Of a DNA stretch of 64,000 nucleotides, positions 10,543 to 20,581 are shown piece after piece (within the stretch, counting starts at the first letter, position 1; every line of letters begins with the position of its first letter). Source of the stretch: Rhynchopus sp. YZ270_cl-10. Taxonomy: Eukaryota > Euglenozoa > Diplonemea > Diplonemida > Diplonemidae. The position numbers and the translations under genes are program-made. Below the pieces are notes generated by a model that had not been told where the DNA came from, made no database searches, and worked only from the letters and a program-made list of their open reading frames with translations. Location of the stretch: the NCBI GenBank assembly GCA_964035575.1, contig OZ037846.1, positions 27,501 to 91,500 of the forward strand, read 5' to 3'.

Positions 10543-11884
10543 TATCCCCCACCACAGAACGGGCGGATTCCGGAAATGCAAATGCAGGTGTTTTTGGGCA
10601 TTTTCATGTTTTCAGCATCAGGGTGAGAAAATCTGGGTTGTGATATTTACCTGTGTGCTCATGAGGCAGAACAGAGGCTTTTTCACAGCCCACGCCTGGT
10701 TCGCGTGCGCGCTTCGCGCGCCCGCTCACTGTATCAAAGGGTGAACCGCTGGTGTGGTTTTTCAATGCAATTTCCTGTGCTGGGAACCATGTCACCAGTG
10801 TCAATGTTTTACAAGGCAAAAATGACCAAAAAAGCTGATCTTTGGCCGAATGCCAAGTGTCACTAACATGAGCCTGCCATGGGTAATGACGCTACGCCTC
10901 GTGTTGCCAAGAATTACCAGATTATTTCATTGCGCTTTCAAAAAGCGCGCAAAACTACGAAAAAGAAAGCTGGAGGAATGCGCCGCATTGCTGTGTGTGC
11001 ATCCTCAGATAAAGAAACATGAATGCGAATTCGCTGTGCCGTAGCCGTGTAAGAAAGAAATGAAGATATCCGAAAGATGGCTTTCGAGCAAAAACGACTG
11101 CAGACAAGATCGGGTAAAAAAACAAAAAAAAAAATTTAGACATGCAATGCGCTTCGGTGACACACACGTCTACTGTAGAATAACCAAATCAAAGCTAAAA
11201 GGCAAATCTCTTCTCCGCGGAGCTCAAAGACAGTCTTGAATACGTCGTCGTAAATATGTTCGACCGTAAAAAAGGTCGAACTTCCAGGAAAATCCTGAAA
11301 AGGTCGAACATTAGTACGGTCGATAATTTGTACGAATACGGTAGATGAAAAGACACCACGGAAAACAGAAAAAACAAAAACACAAATTCATACACTTTCA
11401 AATAAAAATTTGAAAGCAAAAGCAGAAAACAGCAAACCTATATGTCATGACGTTAGTAACACATTACTTGAAACCTTAACACGTTATTAGGGGAACGCCA
11501 TGACACATATTGTTTGAGCAAAATTGGGGAATTAAAATACGTGCCGTGAGCACTTTACAAGGGAACACCTTGATCCTTCTCCAGGTCACAAAGTGAGTGA
11601 TCAGGAATAGGATCAGGGAGGGAGAGGTTGGGTGGGGTAGGGAACCCGGCTGGTGGGTTTTCCGGATCCCGTAATCTGTGGGGGAAGGTGGCTTCGCAAT
11701 ATCGTTAAAATAAAAGCAAAGTGAAAATGAACGCACTTCGAATGCTCTACTGGACAGGATGCCCTACGAACAAAAAACATAATAACTATAATTATAAGAT
11801 GCTACGAAGCTCTCGTGCTAAGCTATCTGTATATAAAAAACCACACAGTGACACTATAACCAAAATATACTATAAAAAATGCTA

Positions 11885-12202
11885 CTGTAAAATCGTTTAA
11901 TTTGTCACAATTTAATTAACTGATTTGAAATATCAGTCATAAATAAACTTTGTCACACCCTAATAATATGTGTCACATTAAATGATGATTTAATTTATGT
12001 TTATGGTTATTTTGTGTCTACTTTTTAAAGTACAGCCTTGAGTGATACTTTATGTATTAGCACTGCAACCAGTAGGGACGGAAGCGGCCGCGGCCGCTCA
12101 CATACGAAGCCTTCCTGATATCAGCCAGTGCCAGCGGGAAAGTGTTGCTTCCTGTGACATTCTGTCACATTATTGTAGGTGACAAATTAAACGATTTTAC
12201 AG
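11885..12202. mobile_element. 318-bp TA-site MITE (Tc1/mariner-like)
   Basis: Inverted ends of 24 bp beginning CTGTAAAATCGTTTAATTTG, flanked by TA on both sides. The sister unit 3 position near 7070 reads GCTACAAAA without the insert, so the empty site is visible. A short central GCGGCCGCGGCCGC palindrome is present. No coding capacity. Confidence 0.88.
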
Positions 12203-12668
12203 TACAAAAAAGATTGGGTCTTTTGTTTGTGACGAAACAAAAAAGTGGAAAAGGTGTGAAACTGCATTTAACGTTGTGTGTGAATCAAGGTGAAGCAAAC
12301 AGTCAATTCTAAAGCATGATTTTTGTTTTTTCCGTTTTGTTTGCCCAAAAGCGCTGCCTCCAATCTTTTTAGTAATGACAAACTAAAAGATGTTGTTGTG
12401 TAAAACAAAATCGCACGAAAAGGTTACATGAAACAACCAAATTACATCGAGAAAAGAAAAGAAAAAAAGCAACGCGTGAACAATGAATGTGCATCTCTTC
12501 TCCATCTCTCTCATGCGGCAGCACACACATCTAAAAACACCTTGAAAGCACGAACATGCAGATGCAATAAACTAAAGGGTGGGGATGTAAAATGGATACT
12601 TCTTTGAAGCAATAAAACGTTTAAACAACACGGCTTTTCACAAAAAAAAACCCCCCACCTTTGTCAAT

Positions 12669-13424
12669 TCAGTCCTCCTTCGTCTTCGACGTGCTGAGCG
12701 CCAGCCCACTAACGAAGGTCCCCACCGAGGAGAAATCATCCCCTCCACAGGGGTTACCGGTCTCTCTATCAGGGCAAAAAAAATCGAAACAGCTTTCATC
12801 GGAGTCTCGGTTCGATATCGGGTAGTTCCCGCAGTCGCAGTGGGTGCCTGCGTGGAGGCCCGCGTACACATAGCCCTTGGCTACGCAGGTGGACAGGCAT
12901 ACGTCGTTCCTGTCGCCACTCACGATGTCGTGTGAGTAGTGCTCAAGCCGGCCATAATAGCACCCCGGAAAACTCGGAATGTAGCACGCTCGACCGGCCG
13001 TCCACTTCTTGGGGTGGCTCGAAGACCCGACTGAGAGCGTCCCGTCGTCGTGCATAGTAAGGTAGTTGGACTCGCCATCCGTGTTCGGGTACGTCCCTGA
13101 GGCCCACTGCGCCACACCACCCTTCTTGTAGACAACGAAGTTGCCGTCCGTCTGCATCACCGCCGCGTCCACGTCGTAGCTGTAGTGTATGTAGGTGTTA
13201 GAGGACCAGATCACCTCCACCTCACCGTCGTAGTTGTATTTATAGAACACAAGGTCCCCGTCCGTCTGGAACGTCAGCCACAACTTCCGGCCAGTGCACG
13301 GGCTTGTCGTCGTGATTGTCTCGCCAGGGCTCAGCCGTTCGCCAGCCATCAAGTACTTATCATCAGCGTCAGCCACATCAAAACCCACAAGGAGCAACGG
13401 AGCTAACAGCTGAAACACACGCAT
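12669..13424 (-). CDS. Secreted bulb-type lectin with WSC domain, copy 4
   Basis: Encodes 251 aa: signal peptide (1-20), bulb-type lectin domain (QTDGDLVFY, where N is replaced by D in the first sugar-binding motif, and an intact QTDGNFVVY), then a WSC domain (PGCYYGRLEHYSHDIVSG, CDCGNYPIS, CGGDD). The variable region before the last cysteines is shortened (CFDFFCPDRETGN). This is the outermost copy; upstream homology ends at about 13639, so its control region lacks most of the GGGGGATA cluster and it may be regulated differently or be silent. Confidence 0.9.
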   Translation of the reverse strand: MRVFQLLAPLLLVGFDVADADDKYLMAGERLSPGETITTTSPCTGRKLWLTFQTDGDLVFYKYNYDGEVEVIWSSNTYIHYSYDVDAAVMQTDGNFVVYKKGGVAQWASGTYPNTDGESNYLTMHDDGTLSVGSSSHPKKWTAGRACYIPSFPGCYYGRLEHYSHDIVSGDRNDVCLSTCVAKGYVYAGLHAGTHCDCGNYPISNRDSDESCFDFFCPDRETGNPCGGDDFSSVGTFVSGLALSTSKTKED

Positions 13425-13639
13425 TTTTTTCAGTTGGTGTTGTTGTTGTTTTTTTCTCTCAAGTTGAAAAACGTCCTGGTGATGGATTGTTAGGGCACAG
13501 GGGAGGGAGGGAAAGAGACGGGAGATGCGGGACATTAGGAATCTGTATCAAGCTGTATCACAGCCGCTCTGCTGTTCTTTGTGGTTGTTGTGTATCAAAA
13601 TCACCACACCCCTAGCGAGAATGAAGAAAAAACAAGTAA

Positions 13640-13856
13640 TTGCTATCAGAAAAAAAAAACGGGGTGTGCTGTGGAACTCCACCCTGTAGAAATAATCTAC
13701 AACAGGCCCAGCATTCTGCTCTTCTACGGGTATGCTAAAACGCTCTTCGTACGTTGCCGCGCCTGCATCTGACACGTTCAAGAAGTGGCTGTCCTCTTCG
13801 TCCAGCACCATCCGCTCGATATTGGACGTATTACGAATTAATACGTATTTTGCCAC
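13640..13856 (-). other. Possible gene fragment
   Basis: An open minus-strand stretch reads IERMVLDEEDSHFLNVSD and FSIPVEEQNAGPVVDYFY, which has ordinary protein composition, but no start codon is evident and it runs into the edge of the lectin array. Not recognised. It may be the end of a gene truncated when the array formed. Confidence 0.22.
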
Positions 13857-14266
13857 GTATTTTAGATCACTGCCCTAGACATACACCCGATGCGAGTCGC
13901 ATTATTGCATTATCGCACAATTCTGGTCTGACGAAAAATTATCGCACAATTATCGCTCAGTACACCTCGGCCTTGTTTCCCCAAAAATTGAAACCGCACC
14001 CTACTTTTCCTTTTTATGTTTTTCCCCCACCCCCGAACACAATAAAGCAATAAAAACAATAAAGACAAAAGGTGGTGAAACGCACACCTCGACCTGTCGG
14101 TGAAATGTGGCTCTACTCCAACCCGCCCCGGATTAGAAAAATGGAAAAAAGGATGGGAGGGTACGGTGTTCAATTTCCTTTTAGCATTGCAGGTAATCAG
14201 AACAATAAAACAATAAAACAATGATGATATAAAATTTAATAAGCACAACGAGAAGAAAGAAAGTGA

Positions 14267-14790
14267 AGTTATTAATGCAGGCACCTCCGACTGACCCACG
14301 TACGATGCCAGCCATCCGGATAAAAGCACAAAAATGTACATGGACGTCCTTACAGGCAGCACACCGTAACCCAAAGGCGTGGCAGAGAGACCCCGCAGAG
14401 CGACTCTGGCCTGATCGCTGGCCATTTATGCTCAGGGTGCGAGCACCCATCATAGCATAGGGGGGCCAGCCTGACCCAGCATTTATATACCCTGCCAGGG
14501 TGAACTTGCATAAAAGAGGGCAGGGGCGTTTAGACCCTGAGGACTAGGGGAAGTCCCGCATACCCCAACAGAAAGACAAAGGCTGTGCACTGGTGATATA
14601 GGAGAGGCAGGGTTGCTGAAAAACAAAAAGACCCTGAAGGCACAAAAACGCCCCGCATACCCCTCCTCGCCTCCTGTTTTGTAATCTCTCAGGTAGGAGA
14701 CATCGGTTCGAGCGGTCAACACCTTCATAGAGTTTCTGGAGGAACGGACCCCCGGATGCAATTTGAGGTCCAGCACAGGACCAAAGAAAA
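14267..14790. repeat. Dispersed repeat, copy 1
   Basis: Starts with GTTATTAATGCAGGCACCTC and runs to GGTCCAGCACAGGACC. It matches 63051-63852 nearly base for base, except that the second copy has about 300 bp inserted near its start. A TATA-like ATTTATATACCC and a GGTTCGAG word are conserved in both. The element type is unknown; a SINE-like origin is possible but unproven. Confidence 0.75.
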
Positions 14791-14795
14791 AAACA

Positions 14796-15494
14796 CTTCG
14801 TTTGTACTGAGAATACCGAATCAAAGAAACGGTGCTTTATGCTGGTGCGAAAAAAAAAATGGACCACAAGGGACACCTGAGAACACCACTACGGTGGCAA
14901 AAAGGACACAAGCGGATTCTGATCTGTGAGATTTTTTTTTGGTTCCCCTTAGATGCAAAGTCTGCCCAAGAAAGATCATGATGATGACACAATGAGAAAA
15001 AGAAAATTGAAACCGCACTCCTGCTGTTCCTTTTTCTTTCCCGCAAACAATATAACAATAAAGACAAGGTAGTTCAACGCACACACTGATGGTGATAAAA
15101 AGCACAACGAAAAAAAAAAACGCTTCGTTTGTACTGAGAATACCGAATCAAAGAAACGGTGATTTATGCTGGTGCGAGAAAAAAAAATGGACCACAAGGG
15201 ACACCTGAGAACACCACTACGGTGGCAAAAAGGACACAAGCGGATTCTGATCTGTGAGATTTTTTTTTTTGGTTCCCCTTAGATGCAAAGTCTGCCCAAG
15301 AAAGATCATGATGATGATGACACAATGAGAAAAAGAAAATTGAAACCGCACTCCTACTGTTCCTTTTTCTTTCCCGCAAACAATATAACAATAAAGACAA
15401 AAGGTAGTTCAACGCACACACTGATGGTGATAAAAAGCACAACGGAAAAAAAAAACGCTTCGTTTGTACTGAGAATACCGAATCAAAGAAACGG
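14796..15494. repeat. Tandem repeat of about 330 bp (2.1 copies)
   Basis: The word CTTCGTTTGTACTGAGAA recurs at 14796, 15123 and 15458. The two full copies differ by a few bases and poly-A or poly-T lengths. Short ORFs in it are shadows of the repetition. It directly follows the dispersed repeat at 14267 and may have grown from its tail. Confidence 0.85.
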
Positions 15495-15876
15495 CGGGTT
15501 TTGGGTTGTGAAGAGTACGACCAAAAGTTTTAAAATGAAAGAAGCAGTAGAGCGAGTTGCTTATACGCGATATATGCTCACACGATTTTTGCATTATGCA
15601 CACATGAGAATTTGACACAAAATAACAAGAGCGACACATTGTTCTCCCATCACTATAGTATACGCATTTGGTAGGCCCCCCCCCTCAGCATCAGTGCCGC
15701 AGGAGGTCGTCGATCTTCTCTATTGACTCGATTGACCTCATCGCCTCAGTGAGGTCGCGCAAGAGATTCAGTGCGCTTTTTTTACAAATGTGTTTATCTG
15801 GGTGGAGGTCATGCTATGCGTTCCGCTGTCTTCTGCAGTTGCGAGTGGTGGTAGTGAGACGACGTCCCCTTGCCTG

Positions 15877-15990
15877 CTACCAGCCGCAGACAAAAGTGTT
15901 GTTCGGGGTCACGATACTGTCGAGCGCATCGAGCTCAGGGCCGCTGTAGCCGTTGCAGATGCCGTTCAGAAGCTTCAGCGCGGTTGTCTC
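15877..15990 (-). CDS. Probable C-terminal end of the DUF3638 gene in a shifted frame
   Basis: After the main frame runs to 15935 with a non-homologous tail, the neighbouring frame reads ALKLLNGICNGYSGPELD and ALDSIVTPNN before a stop at 15877. The hydrophobic pattern, with a KLLNG-like core, resembles the usual end of this protein family, so the true C-terminus is probably here. The family match is from memory and needs alignment. Confidence 0.4.
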   Translation of the reverse strand, partial: ETTALKLLNGICNGYSGPELDALDSIVTPNNTFVCGW

Positions 15991-18900
15991 CCAGCGTGTC
16001 GTCCACACCGCAATTCTCCAGCTTGCCCTCACCTGCTGCACCCCCGTGGCGTCGTTCTTCCTCGAGCATCGCTGCCAACACACCGTCCGCCTGTCTGTCA
16101 CTCAGTAGCAGCATGTGGCCGGTCGGAAATGTCAGAACTGCGTCCGCCAACCGAACCGTTCGCAACGCTGTCCCGTCGTTGTTCCCGCAGACTGTGTTCT
16201 TCCAGTTCGACGTGGCACACAGCTTTGCTGAGCCCCAGCGAAGGGCTGCACCCGGAAATGCTGCATCCCATATAACCTGAAGGGTGGACACAGTAACGTT
16301 CCGCGGCAGCGCGGCGCAAAACCCCTTCCACGAGGACGCTGTGGCAGCCAGGCGGTAGTCCCACACCTTCTCTGCTAGGGGCTTCATGCTCTCGCGCTCG
16401 ACCTCCTGCTCCTTCTCCTGCTCCTGCTGCACTTCCTTCTCCTTCTCACATTCACGGTCAGACACGGTTGACTTCACCTTCAGGCCTGACCCTAACTCTT
16501 TGCAGCACCGCAGGATCACCTCACACTCCTTCCCGTATTCACCCACTGTGGTGTTCCGCAGCTGCTCCTTCACGAGTGGCTCCAGATCCGTCTCAACCAG
16601 AGGGCGGGCATACTTGCTGAGAGGTTGCTGGTCGTCGGCCTGGATGGCACGAGGGTTGTTCTTACATTCGTAGTGGAACATGCCGTTGTCGGCCCACTGC
16701 GACAGGCCACGTTCCCTCTCCGCTCCAGTGTTCTCGATGACCCAGCCCAGCACCTCTTCGATCGATGGTGTGCTCTGAGATATCTGTCCCCTGACGTCCT
16801 CAGGACACAGCAACATGAGGCCCTGTTGCTGAGGTCCAAGCTGTCTCATGCGGCCTGCACCCTGCATCAGCATGTCCTTGCGGAGGTTGCGCCCAAGAGT
16901 GACAGCACCCACACAGTCTTGTGCAAGCTTCAGGTCGGATCCCCTGCAACGTGCGTTGTCGAAGATGGCGAAGAAAACGTCGTCGGACAGTGCGCATTCG
17001 TGTCGGATGCTGACGAGGTTTGTGTCTGCGTCCATCACCTTCCAGCCTTCCTCGCTGGCTTCGGTTTCGAAGTACATAACACCTCGTTTCCCTAGGAGTT
17101 TGAAGGACGCTTGCCGCAGCACAAAGGCAGCAGCGTTCTTCGGCGGCATTCCTGCCAACAGACTGCCCGTGTCAATCAGCGCTCCTGCCTTACCCGTCAC
17201 TGCAGCCAACAGAGCTGCTTCCCCTGTGCTCCTGCCCGCCACGTGCCCGATCATGTGCACGGAGCTGCGCATCAGGTGGCTCAGCATCAGTCCGTTGGTT
17301 GCCTTCAGCGCTTCCACATCGGGTTCACGCTGTGTCACGTAGTTCGGCAGCAGTTGGTGGTTGTCGTTCGTGCCGGAGAAGCCGACGGAACGGCAGTCAG
17401 GAAGGTCCCAGGCAGACATGGACAGCTTCTCGGGATAGGCCACGACCTCTGATGGGAGCACGATCTGTGTCAGCCAGAAGTTGATCACCGGCATGCTGTA
17501 CCGATATGTACTATGCAGAAGAGCGTGCTGCTCGCGGTTGGTGGGGTCGAGCTTGCGCACGTCGTCGATGCTGGAGAAGTCAGACGGCAGCGACGCCACA
17601 GACGCAAACCAGCTTTTGTAGTAATAATTCTGCGCCCCGTCGCTCAGTTCGAGCAACTTGCCCACCGCCTCACCCACCTGCGTGGTGTTCAGCCCATTGT
17701 AGTAGTGCGCCAGCATCGTGTGCAGCACCATCACGTCAGGGTGACTGAACTCAGATCGTTCTGTCGGCACGTCTGCCGCCTTGAACGGCACAGCAAGGTT
17801 GATCTTCCTCTTCTCATACGCGACACCGTACTCCACTCTGTGCCGCTTTGTCAGACAATGCGCCAGCAGCTCGTGCGCAAACAACCCACGGAGACACATC
17901 AGCTGCAGCCGTTGGTGCTCCAGCAGGGCGAAACGCATGTCAGCCTCCTTCGACCCATTCAGCACGCTGTCCTTTGCGACCGCAAGCTCCTCTGCACTGT
18001 AGTCCTCTAACCAACGAAGGCACCACGGCAGGTCCTCACAGAGGAGGTCAAGCACCACGTGGTTCAGCTGTGCTACGTTCGCATCGTGCGTGGACCGCCC
18101 ATCCACCAGTCTGAAGCCTTGGAACCGGTCGATGCCTTTCCTCACCTCGATGACTGCTGCGATGTTGTCGAGCGTCTTCCCCCGCCTGTTCAGTGCTGTC
18201 AGCACAGCAGCTGTAACTTCGTACCGTATGGCGCCGTCCACCAAGCTGTCGCCCTTGCCCACTGCGTACACAAGCTGGTATCTGTGGTGGAGCAGCTCGT
18301 CGCTCTCGTCTAGGATCAGTGTTCCTGTCTTGTCCATTGTTTGCAGATGTCTCAGAAGCTTCGCTTCTGCGGGTTTGTCGTGCATAGCCAGCTCGTGTCG
18401 TTTCAGACAGAGGCTGAGCTTGTACTCTGGCACTGAAAGCACCACACCCCGCGCACGTTGCGCTTCCTTCCACTCACCTTCAAGAGCTGGCACATCAAGT
18501 TCGATGTTGCGGTGGAACGGCAGCATGTACACCCGCAGGTTCCGTGTGCTTGCCGTCAGGGTGTTTGACAGGAACCCCTGGCCTTCCTTCAGCAGAGAAC
18601 GTAGGAACATGATCTGCGGCAGGATCTTGTCAGCTTTTTTTGCATCCAGGCGGGTCAGCTCCAGCAGCAGCATCGGGAGGATGACTCGTGTCTTCCCCAG
18701 TCCCATGTTGAGCTGTGAGATCGAACCAGGGTGGTGCAGAAGGTGCTCAGCGAGTGCATGTTGGTGTGGGCGGATCTGCAGCGAGCCTTCTGCCTCGAAC
18801 ACCAGCCAGTGCGGGTGCTTGTCGCCGTCCCAACGTCTCACGCACGCAAGCTCCTGCACTATCTTGGTGCAGGTGTTCTCGCCTTGCACCAGCCGCAGGA

Positions 18901-20581
18901 TCCTTCCGAGCTTGTCCTCCAGCACGCACAACTCTAGCAGACGGCGTGCATTGTTTTGCAAGATGACACGCTGCTGGTATGTCAAAAACGGATTCAACTC
19001 GTGCGAAGGCGACGATTCTACAGTGCCCGCCAACAGAGCCATGTCCCTGAAGGTGACGGTGGGCACTCCATTCACGCAGTGCAGCAACTCGAACGACGCT
19101 GAGTGCCTCTTCGCCTGCTCGGTGGTACAGTCCGTGATGTGCTCCTGCAGGCCTGCACGCTTGGCTGACACCTCCTCCTTCAGGGAGGTGACGTACCCAC
19201 TCACAAACTCCGGTGAGGGTACATCGTAGCTTGTGGTGCGGTGGTGGCGCTCCCAACTGTCCTTCAGCTCAGCACACAATCCGGGGTAGTTTGGACACGT
19301 GAACGGAAAGGAGGGTGGGACGAAGCCGGGCTCCTGTTCCGTTGCTTTCAAAATCCCCGACAGGCCCAACTCCACCTTCTTCACGCCCTCTTTGATGTCT
19401 CCGGGGTACTCTTCCAGTGTGCACTCGTGGTCGCTCCGGATTTTCAGGTCAACTGCATCACAGTCCATTGGGGATGAGTGCAACTCCCACGTGAAGAGTG
19501 AATGCCGCCAGTTCCTCCCAGGTGCTCTGCCGTATTCCGTTCTTGCCTCCTGCAGTCGTTTCATCGAGAGCTGCCCCAACACACCACTCTCTGGCCTGTC
19601 CTTCTCCCACAACTTGCACTGCCGGAATGACGAGCGTAACAGGTCGTGGCAAATCAGAGTCAGCACCGGCACCTCTTTGCCAAACGCCGCCACATTGTCC
19701 AGCAGCTGCATGTCCCCAGCACTCAAAGGCTCGTTCGACCAGCACTCCCGACACAGTTGCACTGCAAACTCCACCGCAGTCATCCCCATCCACTGCTCCA
19801 CCACCAACGTCCCTGACGCCGCAAACACAGCAGCAAGGTAGAGACGCATCGTTGTTGTTGCCGCCTTCAGTTGCCTGAACCGCACACACAAGTCGTACGC
19901 AAAGCATTTGAACGTGCTCGTGCTCGCCCCATCCATGGCAACCCGTGCACCTTCTTTACCCTGCACAATCGTCCCGCACGGAATCAACACCCTAGTGCTG
20001 CCGGCCTTCCCCTCTAACACGAGGTAGTTTTGGAAAAAGAGGGGAACACACCCATGTTGCTGCTCGCTGCTCAGCAGCATGTCGGGGTGCTGTACGGAGT
20101 GCACAGCGCCTCCCTCCACCCACCACGACAGGCGGAGGCGAGGAAGCCGCACCCACAGCACCTCATGCTTGTCCACAACTGCATGCATGTGGACGCGCTC
20201 CTCCACCCTCTCGAAGAGCGGGACCAACGAGAGCGGGGCTCCCACGAATCTGTTGAAGTCGCTCAGGAGAGAGAGGATGTGCTTGTACGGCTGGTCCCTC
20301 TCCGCAGCTGGCACCTCGTGGACAACAGCGTGCACCGGCGCTCCTGTCGCAGAGAGGTCGTACGTCATCAAGTAGTGCACCCTCTTGTTGAGGTACGACT
20401 CCTCCCTGAACCACAGCGCTGCTGTCTTGCGTCGTGCCAGTGGGTGTGCAGGTCCACTAGCATCTTCGGCAGGTTCGCCACACTCCACTCCGCCTCCTGT
20501 AGACTCACAAGCTCTGATTTGCTGTCCTCTCCATCTTCCTCCCGAATCTCGAAGATCCGCACCCTGCCTGTGCCGCTGCAA
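15935..20581 (-). CDS. DUF3638/DUF3645 protein, helicase-like C-terminal two-thirds
   Basis: Open frame of 1548 codons; about the first 50 are read out of frame with the upstream part of the gene, and homologous sequence starts near TAALWFREESYLNKRVHYL. The DUF3638 core has a Walker-A-like LNMGLGKTRVILPM near residue 622 and a DExD-like LILDESDELLHHR near 757. DUF3645 follows with HPDVMVLHTMLAHYYNGLNT, and AWDLPDCRSVGFSGTNDN near 1050. A motif-VI-like QGAGRMRQLGPQQQG is near 1240, and a short E/K/Q coiled coil near 1380. Large fungal and oomycete members of about 3000 aa share this plan and are listed in databases as putative ubiquitin hydrolases; biochemical function is unclear. The helicase-like ATPase reading is inference from motifs. 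Confidence 0.85.
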   Translation of the reverse strand: MQRHRQGADLRDSGGRWRGQQIRACESTGGGVECGEPAEDASGPAHPLARRKTAALWFREESYLNKRVHYLMTYDLSATGAPVHAVVHEVPAAERDQPYKHILSLLSDFNRFVGAPLSLVPLFERVEERVHMHAVVDKHEVLWVRLPRLRLSWWVEGGAVHSVQHPDMLLSSEQQHGCVPLFFQNYLVLEGKAGSTRVLIPCGTIVQGKEGARVAMDGASTSTFKCFAYDLCVRFRQLKAATTTMRLYLAAVFAASGTLVVEQWMGMTAVEFAVQLCRECWSNEPLSAGDMQLLDNVAAFGKEVPVLTLICHDLLRSSFRQCKLWEKDRPESGVLGQLSMKRLQEARTEYGRAPGRNWRHSLFTWELHSSPMDCDAVDLKIRSDHECTLEEYPGDIKEGVKKVELGLSGILKATEQEPGFVPPSFPFTCPNYPGLCAELKDSWERHHRTTSYDVPSPEFVSGYVTSLKEEVSAKRAGLQEHITDCTTEQAKRHSASFELLHCVNGVPTVTFRDMALLAGTVESSPSHELNPFLTYQQRVILQNNARRLLELCVLEDKLGRILRLVQGENTCTKIVQELACVRRWDGDKHPHWLVFEAEGSLQIRPHQHALAEHLLHHPGSISQLNMGLGKTRVILPMLLLELTRLDAKKADKILPQIMFLRSLLKEGQGFLSNTLTASTRNLRVYMLPFHRNIELDVPALEGEWKEAQRARGVVLSVPEYKLSLCLKRHELAMHDKPAEAKLLRHLQTMDKTGTLILDESDELLHHRYQLVYAVGKGDSLVDGAIRYEVTAAVLTALNRRGKTLDNIAAVIEVRKGIDRFQGFRLVDGRSTHDANVAQLNHVVLDLLCEDLPWCLRWLEDYSAEELAVAKDSVLNGSKEADMRFALLEHQRLQLMCLRGLFAHELLAHCLTKRHRVEYGVAYEKRKINLAVPFKAADVPTERSEFSHPDVMVLHTMLAHYYNGLNTTQVGEAVGKLLELSDGAQNYYYKSWFASVASLPSDFSSIDDVRKLDPTNREQHALLHSTYRYSMPVINFWLTQIVLPSEVVAYPEKLSMSAWDLPDCRSVGFSGTNDNHQLLPNYVTQREPDVEALKATNGLMLSHLMRSSVHMIGHVAGRSTGEAALLAAVTGKAGALIDTGSLLAGMPPKNAAAFVLRQASFKLLGKRGVMYFETEASEEGWKVMDADTNLVSIRHECALSDDVFFAIFDNARCRGSDLKLAQDCVGAVTLGRNLRKDMLMQGAGRMRQLGPQQQGLMLLCPEDVRGQISQSTPSIEEVLGWVIENTGAERERGLSQWADNGMFHYECKNNPRAIQADDQQPLSKYARPLVETDLEPLVKEQLRNTTVGEYGKECEVILRCCKELGSGLKVKSTVSDRECEKEKEVQQEQEKEQEVERESMKPLAEKVWDYRLAATASSWKGFCAALPRNVTVSTLQVIWDAAFPGAALRWGSAKLCATSNWKNTVCGNNDGTALRTVRLADAVLTFPTGHMLLLSDRQADGVLAAMLEEERRHGGAAGEGKLENCGVDDTLGDNRAEASERHLQRLQRP

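Larger units (their letters stand above)
1048..13639. repeat. Tandem array of lectin-bearing units (3 full plus 1 partial)
   Basis: Near-identical units start at the same word (CCTTGAAAGCACG or its variant) at 1048, 4194, 7404 and 12540, giving lengths of 3146, 3210, 5136 and a partial 1100 bp. Each has one minus-strand lectin gene, a GGGGGATA-rich upstream region and about 1.5 kb of spacer. The third unit is long because it carries three insertions (8646-9581, 9908-10542, 11885-12202). The array ends where homology stops near 13639. Confidence 0.93.

Noticed and set aside
14700-14735. tRNA-like B box (GGTTCGAG)
   Set aside because: No matching A box at the right distance and no cloverleaf can be folded. 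The same applies to GGGTTCGATAACCC at 40837 and 43881.
18090-19229. Plus-strand ORF of 379 codons inside the DUF3638 gene
   Set aside because: Antisense shadow: its Ser/Arg/Cys-rich composition is typical of the reverse frame of a GC-rich gene, and the minus strand has clear family motifs over the same bases.
20368-20581. Short intron joining the two DUF3638 frames
   Set aside because: The homologous sequence continues with no extra bases at the shift, leaving no room for an intron.
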